From the NCBI GenBank assembly GCA_964638715.1, contig CAZWZF010000022.1, positions 3,524-67,523 on the forward strand: 64,000 nucleotides of DNA, written 5' to 3'. Every line of letters begins with the position of its first letter. Within the stretch, counting starts at the first letter, position 1. The DNA comes from JBAXQQ01 sp037131695 (lineage in GTDB: Bacteria > Armatimonadota > Hebobacteria > CAIYQO01). A program made the position numbers and the translations under genes. Positions 17,645 to 25,319 of the stretch are shown in pieces. The notes under the pieces are model-generated. The model worked only from the letters and a program-made list of their open reading frames with translations. It did not search any database and was not told the origin of the DNA.

Positions 17645-18796
17645 CTAAAACATATCCCGCAAGCGGTCGCAGTAATACCGAACATTATCAAACTCCGCAT
17701 CAGGAGCTATGCGGTGATCTGGACATGGGATAAATCCGCCTAATTCAATTAGCGGTCTTAAGCGCTCAATCTCTGCGTCAATCGCGGCGCGGTCATGGGC
17801 AAATACCACTTTATTCATTCCGCCTACCCCGCGCAATTCCTTGCCATATTTTGCGCGCCAGGGGGCAATGTTTGCGTCCCAGGTGCCAACTTCAATTGGG
17901 AACATGGTGTTCACGCCATTTTCAAACCAGGTGGGAATCAGTGCGTCTATCATGCCATCACAATCAAGGCTGACAATATTTATATCATAGCTTTTCAGCA
18001 AATCTGTTATGCGTTTGTAATGAGGACCGACTTTTTCCATAAAGAAACTGGGAGTTACCAGCGGACCGTTTTTATAGCAGATATCTTCCCAGAAATGGCC
18101 AAAGTCGAACTTTGCGCCGGTTTCCAGCGTTGTTTTTACTGCCTGATAGCACAGTTCTGCATTAACATTAATGACTTCTTCCAATAATTCTTCGTCATCA
18201 GCAACCAGGTAACAAAGATTTTCTATACCGATATAATTGCGAATAGTGCCGTATAAACTGCCGCAATGAATACCATACATATAATCGCGGTCATCTTTTT
18301 GCAAAAACTCCATTCCGCCTTTGTCAAACTGCATGGTGGTATCATTTACCCGCATCTGGCTTTTCATCACTCGGTCGGTGTCAAACTGCAGCTTTGGAAG
18401 ATATAAGTCTTCCCATTCCATGCGTCCCTTGAATAGATGGTCAATTTCCGCCGGGATAGAGCCGGCACCAGGACTGTGTAATTCTACCACACCATAAAAA
18501 TTCATTACATGCTGAGTACCATCCGCAAATTCTTTTACTATCCTGGTTTCAAATGTTGGAATTAATCCTGTATTTGGATGAAATGCGGAATAGTAATTGC
18601 TGTCAAAACCAAGTTTCGCGCTTAATACGGCATCAACAGGGTTGCCGTCACCCCAGCCTTGCGCTTCTTCTGCCTTAAGATGGCCTTCATCTATCCACTT
18701 TTGCAGTGTTTCACCCCAAAAGCCGAAATGCAATATCGGCAAACGGTCGTAAGGCTGATAATTCAAAGCCGCCATAATGCGTTGGCGATTATTCAT
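17645..18796 (-). CDS. UroD superfamily protein
   Basis: 383 residues. The N-terminus MNNRQRIMAALNYQPYDRLPIL and the ending LGGFIPCPDHRIAPDAEFDNVRYY are typical of the non-HemE UroD branch common in Lentisphaerae and clostridia. It is only distantly similar to the UroD-like gene at 12632. The GFIPCPDH-x-I motif contains Cys and His residues that could take part in zinc binding, as in corrinoid methyltransferases. It is preceded by an AAAGGA ribosome-binding site. No corrinoid protein gene lies in the window, so any partner must be encoded elsewhere. Confidence 0.8.
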   Translation of the reverse strand: MNNRQRIMAALNYQPYDRLPILHFGFWGETLQKWIDEGHLKAEEAQGWGDGNPVDAVLSAKLGFDSNYYSAFHPNTGLIPTFETRIVKEFADGTQHVMNFYGVVELHSPGAGSIPAEIDHLFKGRMEWEDLYLPKLQFDTDRVMKSQMRVNDTTMQFDKGGMEFLQKDDRDYMYGIHCGSLYGTIRNYIGIENLCYLVADDEELLEEVINVNAELCYQAVKTTLETGAKFDFGHFWEDICYKNGPLVTPSFFMEKVGPHYKRITDLLKSYDINIVSLDCDGMIDALIPTWFENGVNTMFPIEVGTWDANIAPWRAKYGKELRGVGGMNKVVFAHDRAAIDAEIERLRPLIELGGFIPCPDHRIAPDAEFDNVRYYCDRLRDMF

Positions 18797-18949
18797 GTTT
18801 CCATTCCTTTAAAATGCTAATATGCATTTATTTTTATCATTCACATCGATTGGCAGAATAAGACTTCTATATAGATTTTCTATGTCCTGCATATATTGCC
18901 AATTCATATTTTTTTACATACACATTTTTTTCACATACGAAGTAAAATC

Positions 18950-18978
18950 GTCAATTGTCGAATTGTCAATCGTCAATT
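18950..18978. repeat. GTCAATT heptamer-type tandem repeat, copy 1
   Basis: Four degenerate units related to GTCAATT in a row. The stop codon of the minus-strand gene at 18973 lies inside the last unit. The same repeat occurs at 25289-25319. The rest of the gap 18797-18949 shows nothing recognisable. Confidence 0.75.
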
Positions 18979-19848
18979 ATTTAATATTTCCCTCATTTGC
19001 ACCCCGGTCTTCTCCGCCAATTCCATATCAGGCAGCACTAAATCGGGGATGCGGCAGAATGGAATCATTTCTGCGGTTATGGGACCGGTGTAGTTGATAT
19101 CTTGTAATGCTTGCAGGAAGGCTGGCCAGTTCAGGTCGCCGGTTAGCAAGTCGTCGCCGAAGCCATGGAGTACGCCGCCGCAGTCGTTGCGGGAGAAGTT
19201 TTTCACATGGACAGCTTTTATCCTGTCACCCAATATCTCTACCCAATGTTCAGGATAGCCGTTTATCAGCACATTTCCAGCGTCAAAATATACTCCCAGT
19301 CGTGATGAATCAAACTGGTCGACGAAGGTGCGCATGGCGATTGGGTCGGTCAGGAACCAATTCCACACATTTTCGATGGCAATATTTATCCCCAGGTCTT
19401 CTGCCAATGGCAGGCATTCACGCAGCGATGCAGTTGATAAATCCCATGCTTTGACATACGAAACCACCGGTTGTGATTCATCCCATGGCACCGCGACATA
19501 TCCAGGTACTACCAGTATCGTTTCTATTCCCAATTCGTATGCTACCCACAAATAATCTTTTGTGAACTCAATTGCCTGCTGCCTTACTTCTTCGCGCGGG
19601 TCGGATAGCGACTGTCCCCAATATTTGCCGGTTGCTATGGTGCGCAGTTTCGTTTCCGACTGTCCGGCACTATTTCGAATCTCTTCACATTTTTCTTTGC
19701 TGATACCCGGCACCATCTCGCCATCGCCAAAAGATAACTCGATGCTATCAAATCCAAATTCACGCGCTTTATTTATAGCCTCAACTACCGGTGTCTCACC
19801 AGCAAAACCGCCAATAGTAAGGTAACTTATTTGAATTGGCCACTTCAT
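18973..19848 (-). CDS. Sugar phosphate isomerase/epimerase (xylose isomerase-like TIM barrel)
   Basis: 291 residues of the AP endonuclease family 2 / xylose isomerase-like fold. It begins with the first barrel strand (KWPIQISYLTIGG), then FGFDSIELSFG, and has the metal-site pattern IAIENVWNWF, GVYFDAGNVLINGYPEHWVE, IKAVHVKNFSR, ITAEMIPF. Acidic and His residues at these strand ends bind divalent metal in characterised members such as IolE, IolI and tagatose epimerase. It starts 21 bases after the dehydrogenase at 19870-20880, which fits an oxidation-epimerisation pair in sugar or cyclitol breakdown. Confidence 0.85.
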   Translation of the reverse strand: MKWPIQISYLTIGGFAGETPVVEAINKAREFGFDSIELSFGDGEMVPGISKEKCEEIRNSAGQSETKLRTIATGKYWGQSLSDPREEVRQQAIEFTKDYLWVAYELGIETILVVPGYVAVPWDESQPVVSYVKAWDLSTASLRECLPLAEDLGINIAIENVWNWFLTDPIAMRTFVDQFDSSRLGVYFDAGNVLINGYPEHWVEILGDRIKAVHVKNFSRNDCGGVLHGFGDDLLTGDLNWPAFLQALQDINYTGPITAEMIPFCRIPDLVLPDMELAEKTGVQMREILNN

Positions 19849-19869
19849 GATAATTCTCCCAATTATTAA

Positions 19870-20880
19870 TTATAACAATACAGGCTTTCCAGATTTAATT
19901 GATTCTATCTCGCCATAAACCAGTTTCAATGTCTGGCATGCGGATGATGGCGGACAAATCTCAGATGTTTTCCCGTCAGTTATGCACTGAATAAAATGCA
20001 CTAATTCAAGGTAATAACCGTTTTCACAATCATGTTCAACCTGTATTGGCTTCTCATTCTTTTCATACAGCATCAATTTTCCGGTATCATCCAGGCACAG
20101 GGTAGCATTTTCCATATTAATGGTGAAAGTCATAGAGAACGGAAATCCCTGCTGATATCCCCAACCGCCTTCTGCAACTATTAATGCGTCATTGTCATAG
20201 TGGAATGTGCTGACAACATCGCAATTCAACCCACTGGCAGTACCGGCACTTGCTACATATTTCGGCATACCGAATAGATGAAGTATAAAGTCTGAATCAT
20301 GAATATGCATATCCAGCACGCATCCGCCGCTTCTCGCCTGGTCCATCAGCCAGTTATCCCAACTCCACATTGGAGAAGCAGACCGGCGGACAAAATAAGC
20401 CGCTTTCACTTCGCCATACTTTCTGCTTTTTACCATTTCACCAGCGACGACATATTGCGGCCAAAATCTGATGCATTGCGCGATAAATAGCTGTTTTCCG
20501 GTAACTTTCGCACATTCCAGCATTTTTTCAGCTTCCTGCGGCGTCAGTGCCATTGGCTTCTCGCAAATAACATCCTTACCAGCCTGCATTGCTCGTATGG
20601 CATATTCGGCATGCAAAAAAGTTGGCAGCGTAATATCTACCGCGTCAACATCCTGATCGTTAAACATCAATTCAGCATCAGGATATATCTTCAATGCGGA
20701 CAAGTCTTCATTCTTTACTTCACCGCCAATATTTATTTGCACGCTTGACCAGTCGCCAGTACATTTTTTGGGGTCAGTATCGCAAATTGCGACTACTTTA
20801 GCACCCGCCACGCGAGTATAAGTGTTGTAATGATTGATTCCCATGCCGCCCATGCCAATAATACCAATACGAATTGTCAT
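19870..20880 (-). CDS. Gfo/Idh/MocA family NAD(P)-dependent oxidoreductase
   Basis: 336 residues. The dinucleotide-binding loop is IGIIGMGGMGINHY at 5-18 and the EKP motif is at 107-109 (VICEKPMALTPQEAE). A C-terminal substrate domain contains GGCVLDMHIHDSDFILHLFG. It is only moderately similar to the other family member in this window (16406-17464), so the two probably have different substrates. AGGGG lies upstream of its ATG. It is the first gene of the leftward pair with the isomerase/epimerase. Confidence 0.9.
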   Translation of the reverse strand: MTIRIGIIGMGGMGINHYNTYTRVAGAKVVAICDTDPKKCTGDWSSVQINIGGEVKNEDLSALKIYPDAELMFNDQDVDAVDITLPTFLHAEYAIRAMQAGKDVICEKPMALTPQEAEKMLECAKVTGKQLFIAQCIRFWPQYVVAGEMVKSRKYGEVKAAYFVRRSASPMWSWDNWLMDQARSGGCVLDMHIHDSDFILHLFGMPKYVASAGTASGLNCDVVSTFHYDNDALIVAEGGWGYQQGFPFSMTFTINMENATLCLDDTGKLMLYEKNEKPIQVEHDCENGYYLELVHFIQCITDGKTSEICPPSSACQTLKLVYGEIESIKSGKPVLL

Positions 20881-21041
20881 AATAAATCCCCTTGCAAATA
20901 ATGTTATAGAATTATACCAATACTTTTGCTCTCGGGTATATACTAATCCAAATCAAGCACTAAAAATTTGATTTCAACCGGTATATAACTTATAAAATCA
21001 AAAGTAGTTAAAAAATATTGATTTTTCTTATATTTAAAGGG

Positions 21042-21069
21042 TTGATATTTTTAGTATCAAGGGTATAAT
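21042..21069 (+). promoter_or_regulatory. Predicted sigma-70-type promoter of the two-component genes
   Basis: TTGATA (21042-21047), a 16-base spacer and TATAAT (21064-21069), 42 bases before the ATG at 21112. Confidence 0.65.
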
Positions 21070-21111
21070 GTAAATTACAGATGTCGGAAAATAAATAATA
21101 GGGATTAAAAT

Positions 21112-22278
21112 ATGGAAGATTTTCAATCAAAACGAATAAACATTCTGGTGATTGAAGATGACCCTGATGACGAAAAACGGATTCGGGATGCATTGCAGTT
21201 AAACCTTTATACCAGTAACAAGCTGATAGCTGTAGACAGCTTAGAGCATGCTACTGAGGCTGTTCGTGATATTAATATTGATGTTGTATTGCTTGATTTA
21301 TCTTTACCAGACTGCCAGGGATTGGATGTAATTACAGAGATTAAAAAGGTCATTAAAAACGCCCCAATTGTTGTTCTTACAGAATATGGCGACCTGGAAA
21401 GCGCGTTGCACGCCTTGCAACTGGGTGCGCAAGATTATCTGGTGAAAGGTCAATACGCTTATGACATGTTGACACGCTCCATTCAATATGCCCGTGAAAG
21501 GCACCGCCTGTTAAGCGACCTGGAAGATATTCGTAATAAATTAGCTGAAAAAGTAGAAGAACGCACGCGGAAATTGGAACTGGCAAATAAAGAACTGGAA
21601 TCATTCAATTATTCAGTTTCACACGACTTGCGTTCTCCACTGCGGGTAATTTCATATATGAGCGGTGAATTAAAAACTGAGTTCGCGGATAAAATGGATG
21701 AATCAGCCATGGAATTGGTTAATAGAATTGTAGCGGCATCGGATAAAATGGCGCATTTAATTGAAGATTTACTGCAATTATCCCGACTTACGCAACGAGT
21801 AATAAAATCAGAAAAAGTTGATATCAGCCGTATCGCTGTTGAGTTTATATCAGAATTATCATCATCTGATATAGAACGAGAAGTAACAACCGCAATAGAA
21901 CCGAATTTATCTACTTGTGGCGATAATAATCTGCTGCGAATTGTAATTGAAAATCTACTGCGAAATGCATGGAAATTTACCAAGAAAACTCCAAAACCTT
22001 CTATTACTATTGGAAAAATTGATTATAGCAACACCCCAGTATATTATATAAAAGACAATGGGGTTGGTTTTGATATGAAATATGCAGATAAGTTATTCGC
22101 ACCATTTCAGCGTTTACATTCAGAAGCTGATTTCCCTGGTACCGGCATAGGTCTTGCAACTGTACAGCGCATAATATACCGGCACGACGGACAAATTTGG
22201 GCTGAAAGCGCACCAGGCAAGGGAGCTACTTTCTATTTCACGATACAAGCAGCTAAACCGACAGGATTTACTGTATAA
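21112..22278 (+). CDS. Response regulator receiver-histidine kinase (REC-HisKA-HATPase)
   Basis: 388 residues. The N-terminal receiver has an acidic pocket in EDDPDDE (15-21), phospho-acceptor D62 in LLDLSLPD, T90 and K112. After a helical linker comes HisKA with H171 in SVSHDLRSPLR, then the HATPase_c domain with N-box ENLLRNAWKF (280-289), DNGVGF (315-320) and GTGIGLA (343-349). There is no transmembrane segment, so it is a soluble kinase whose input is phosphorylation of its own receiver. The SVSHDLRSPLR type is common in phytochrome-like kinases. It is 11 bases upstream of a receiver-PAS protein and presumably works with it. Confidence 0.93.
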   Translation: MEDFQSKRINILVIEDDPDDEKRIRDALQLNLYTSNKLIAVDSLEHATEAVRDINIDVVLLDLSLPDCQGLDVITEIKKVIKNAPIVVLTEYGDLESALHALQLGAQDYLVKGQYAYDMLTRSIQYARERHRLLSDLEDIRNKLAEKVEERTRKLELANKELESFNYSVSHDLRSPLRVISYMSGELKTEFADKMDESAMELVNRIVAASDKMAHLIEDLLQLSRLTQRVIKSEKVDISRIAVEFISELSSSDIEREVTTAIEPNLSTCGDNNLLRIVIENLLRNAWKFTKKTPKPSITIGKIDYSNTPVYYIKDNGVGFDMKYADKLFAPFQRLHSEADFPGTGIGLATVQRIIYRHDGQIWAESAPGKGATFYFTIQAAKPTGFTV

Positions 22279-22289
22279 AGGAGAACACC

Positions 22290-23198
22290 ATGGCAATTTC
22301 ATTACGATTATTGTTAGTGGAAGACTCACAAGATGATGAGTTAATGGTGCGCAGGTTATTAGCAAAAGCTGGATTTAATATCATCATGGAACGAGTACAA
22401 ACGGCAGAATCATTAGAAGAAGCAATGACGCAAAGATGGGATTTTATTATCGCGGATTACCGAATGCCATCATTTACCGGAATTGAAGCATTGAAAATTG
22501 TCCGGCAAAAAGACGCGGATGTCCCATTTATATTGATTAGCGGTGAAATAGGCGAAGAAATTGCCGTACAGGCGATGCGCGATGGAGCGCAGGATTATCT
22601 AATGAAACAGAACCTTACCAGATTAGGTCCGGCGGTTGAGCGCGAACTGCGCGAAGCAAGCCATCGGCGGGAAAAACGCCAATTCGAGCAATCGTTGCGC
22701 GAAAGCGAAGCGCGATACAGATTACTGGTTGAACATATACCTGCAATTGTTTTCATCGTATCTTTGCAGGAAGGTTATCGGGTAACTTTCCTCAACAAAC
22801 AGATTAACAATATCCTGGGATACCAACCAGATACAATTATCAGCATGGGAACTCGCTGGCTTGAAATAATACATCCTGAAGATCGCACTAATTTACTGAG
22901 AGAACTGCGCCGATGCGCCGAAAGAAGCGGCACCCTGCGTTCTGATATACGATTTTTTGATACCATGGGAAACATTGTATGGTTTCACATTGAGGCGTAT
23001 GTGGTGCCGGGAACACCGACAAAACCATCAGTGTTGCAAGGTGTAATGCTGGATATCACAGAAACGAAACAGGCAGAAGATGCCCTGCGAGACGAAATGC
23101 TTTTCGCTCAACAGTTAATTGATGCTGTTACAAATATTGTCAGCGCGCGCGAACAACGCATACTTGGCTCCCAGGGCATCGGCATACATTCTGATTAG
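22290..23198 (+). CDS. Response regulator receiver-PAS protein without an output domain, possibly C-terminally truncated
   Basis: 302 residues. The receiver domain is at 1-120 with D56 in IIADYRMPSF, S84 and K106. A PAS/PAC domain follows at about 136-262 (ESEARYRLLVEHIPAIVFIVSL, then SVLQGVMLDITETKQAED). After that, LFAQQLIDAV resembles the first helix of another PAS domain but ends within 25 residues. No kinase, GGDEF or DNA-binding domain follows. The stop is 11 bases before a 93-base hairpin repeat, so loss of a downstream part by recombination is possible. As it stands it could be a single-domain phosphate sink or a partner of the kinase upstream. Confidence 0.85.
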   Translation: MAISLRLLLVEDSQDDELMVRRLLAKAGFNIIMERVQTAESLEEAMTQRWDFIIADYRMPSFTGIEALKIVRQKDADVPFILISGEIGEEIAVQAMRDGAQDYLMKQNLTRLGPAVERELREASHRREKRQFEQSLRESEARYRLLVEHIPAIVFIVSLQEGYRVTFLNKQINNILGYQPDTIISMGTRWLEIIHPEDRTNLLRELRRCAERSGTLRSDIRFFDTMGNIVWFHIEAYVVPGTPTKPSVLQGVMLDITETKQAEDALRDEMLFAQQLIDAVTNIVSAREQRILGSQGIGIHSD

Positions 23199-23209
23199 AT
23201 ATCTTTTTA

Positions 23210-23302
23210 TTAATTAACATCGATATACAGGATTAGCTGGATATTTTATTTTTGCTTTGCAAAAATATTATCCTATCCATCCTGCCCATCGATGTTAATT
23301 AA
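23210..23302. repeat. 93-base imperfect hairpin with perfect 15-bp ends
   Basis: TTAATTAACATCGAT (23210-23224) and its exact complement (23288-23302) flank an interior that also pairs in part (CAGGAT with ATCCTG, then GGATA with TATCC). It sits between two convergent genes and could be a bidirectional terminator or a non-autonomous mobile repeat. Confidence 0.85.
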
Positions 23303-23320
23303 AATTTGTTATCAGCAACC

Positions 23321-24376
23321 TTATCTCGTAACAGTAACCTTGCTCAATCCACGCGGTTCATCAGGATTATTTCCGCGCAATATTGACAGGCTTCTTGCAA
23401 AAAATTGCCCGGCAGTGATGAACGGGAACGGTGTCATCCATTCCGGCATATTCATATCAACACAAACTGGTATCGCCACGTCAGCGTCATTCAATGCGCT
23501 ATGACTATTGCTTATCACCACTGCCTCTGCACCGCGTTTTTTCGAGGTGTGAATTACCTGCATAACAGATTCCAATGTCGGTCCTTCTGCGGCATGTGCT
23601 ATTACCGGGTAACCACGGTCAATAATTGCTATCGGCCCATGTACAAAATCCGGAGTTGCAAATGGCTGCGCCCGCACATAAGTAGTTTCGCGCAGTTTTA
23701 ACGCTAATTCATTCGCCGTAGAAAGGTTGTATCCGCGTCCCAGCACCACACACTCTTCCAGGTATCTGAATCTTATCGCATTATCCTGAATTGTCTGTTT
23801 ATTGGCAATCACGCTTGCAATTGAATCCGGCACTAATTTCAACGCTTCCCGCAAATCATTACTATCTGCGATTTCCGCCACCAGCATCGCCAGCACAGCA
23901 AGCGACGCAGTATATGTCTTGGTTGCGGCGACTGCGCGTTCTTTTTCCGCACCCAGCAATATCGTATCATCGGCAACTTCATCCAGTATCGACCCGGCAC
24001 AGTTGGTGATTGCAATGGTATGTGCGCCGCCGCGTTTTGCACCGGCTAACACCTCTACAACATCCTCTGCCGCACCGCTTTGCGAAATACCAATTACCAG
24101 GCAATTTTTCATATTCAGGTTCGCGTGATAAGTGGAAAATACCGATGGAGCAGACAAACCGGTTGGGAGTCCCGCCACGGTTTCAAACAAATATTTCGCG
24201 TATAGCGCCGCATGGTCGCTGGTACCGCGAGCAGCAAAAAAGACTGCATAAGGAGAAACTACGCGAAACTTCGCCGCAATCTCTGCAATCATCCCCTGCT
24301 TTTCTTTCAATAACCGCTCAATAACAGCAGGCTGTTCTTCAATTTCACTATTCATCAAAACGCCATAATTATGCAT
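23321..24376 (-). CDS. SIS domain protein, GlmS-like sugar isomerase without a glutaminase domain
   Basis: 351 residues with two SIS domains. The first is ARGTSDHAALYAKYLFE, then IGISQSGAAEDVVEVLAGAKRGGA. The second is VVLGRGYNLSTANELALKLRETTYVRAQPFATPDFVHGPIAII. These match the isomerase half of GlmS and the AgaS/FrlB group, but the N-terminal amidotransferase is absent. Amino-sugar or fructosamine phosphate deglycation/isomerisation is therefore likelier than GlcN-6-P synthesis. The frame opens at 24514, but the ATG at 24376 is chosen because GGGGG lies 5 bases upstream. It converges on the two-component genes. Confidence 0.85.
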   Translation of the reverse strand: MHNYGVLMNSEIEEQPAVIERLLKEKQGMIAEIAAKFRVVSPYAVFFAARGTSDHAALYAKYLFETVAGLPTGLSAPSVFSTYHANLNMKNCLVIGISQSGAAEDVVEVLAGAKRGGAHTIAITNCAGSILDEVADDTILLGAEKERAVAATKTYTASLAVLAMLVAEIADSNDLREALKLVPDSIASVIANKQTIQDNAIRFRYLEECVVLGRGYNLSTANELALKLRETTYVRAQPFATPDFVHGPIAIIDRGYPVIAHAAEGPTLESVMQVIHTSKKRGAEAVVISNSHSALNDADVAIPVCVDMNMPEWMTPFPFITAGQFFARSLSILRGNNPDEPRGLSKVTVTR

Positions 24377-24530
24377 AAATACCCCCATTGCTAAGCAAGT
24401 ATAACATCTCAACATACAACTGTTCAATGAATACAATTGTGTAAAAATAGCAGACCAGACGTCCCACCAGTTTATAATTAGCATCTCAAAGCAAAAAAGT
24501 GTAAAATATTTCAAAGGTGGTTAACTGTAA

Positions 24531-25205
24531 ATGGCACTGCAAACAAAAATTCAGACTCCAATTACGATTAAAAACTCAATTGGTGAGTGGCTGATTGCGA
24601 TTACGATAAACTACCTGATTTTCCAGGCATTCTGGAGTTATAATGTGTTGTGGAGAGGCAGTGATTATTCCTTAGATTCTGCCAATCCCGCGTTAGCAGT
24701 ATCCGCTCTGTTTATATTCGCGCTATCCCTGCTGTTTGGGCCGTTTTATCGTACCGGTTGGTGCCAAAAATGGGTTATTCGCCTGCGCCGTCCCATCGCC
24801 ATGATAGCAACGTTGCTTGCCTTTACTCATTCATACCTTGTCATAAAATCATACATTACCACTGGTGCAGCACCGGTAGACGAAGAAAAAACATGCGTTA
24901 TCCTTGGCATAACGGCACTTGTAATTTTACTAATCATGCTAATCACCAGCTACCCATTTGCTTTGCGAATGCTAAATGCCGCCAAATGGCGCGCCTTGCA
25001 ATTAACTGCCAGTATATTGCTGATACTCACCTTAAATACCCATTATCTGGTATTAGATTATTACCAAGTATGGCAGCACTGGATGCAAAGCCATAACCAC
25101 CCGGTACCGCCAGCGACTATGGTTGTCAACATATTTTGCGCCATTGTATTACTTGTACGAGTTATTGATGCCATTCGGAATGGGATGAAGAAAAAGGTGA
25201 AATAA
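24531..25205 (+). CDS. Ferric reductase-like (MsrQ/YedZ-type) integral membrane protein
   Basis: 224 residues with about six hydrophobic helices. The segments RRPIAMIATLLAFTHSYLVIKSY (about 86-108) and KWRALQLTASILLILTLNTHYLVL (about 151-174) match the ferric-reductase-like transmembrane domain pattern, where His residues on neighbouring helices bind heme b. Here H94 and H171 are candidates. No periplasmic MsrP-type molybdoenzyme or flavin reductase gene is adjacent, so its partner and role are open. AAAGGTGG precedes the ATG. It is divergent from the SIS gene. Confidence 0.65.
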   Translation: MALQTKIQTPITIKNSIGEWLIAITINYLIFQAFWSYNVLWRGSDYSLDSANPALAVSALFIFALSLLFGPFYRTGWCQKWVIRLRRPIAMIATLLAFTHSYLVIKSYITTGAAPVDEEKTCVILGITALVILLIMLITSYPFALRMLNAAKWRALQLTASILLILTLNTHYLVLDYYQVWQHWMQSHNHPVPPATMVVNIFCAIVLLVRVIDAIRNGMKKKVK

Positions 25206-25288
25206 ATTTAAAGGTGGCTATTTCACAAACCAAACCACCCCTTACCCTTTGTAATAGTTGTAAGTATGCCTTTATAAGCAAAAAAAAT

Positions 25289-25319
25289 TGTCAACTGTCA
25301 ACTGTCAATTGTCAATTGA
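25289..25319. repeat. GTCAACT/GTCAATT heptamer tandem repeat, copy 2
   Basis: Four consecutive 7-base units (two GTCAACT, two GTCAATT). The TGA stop of the minus-strand helicase (25312-25314) lies in the last unit, the same arrangement as at 18950-18978. Confidence 0.85.

Noticed and set aside
24377..24514. N-terminal extension of the SIS protein to an upstream ATG
   Set aside because: The extra residues are unlike the family, and the ATG at 24376 has GGGGG at the right distance.
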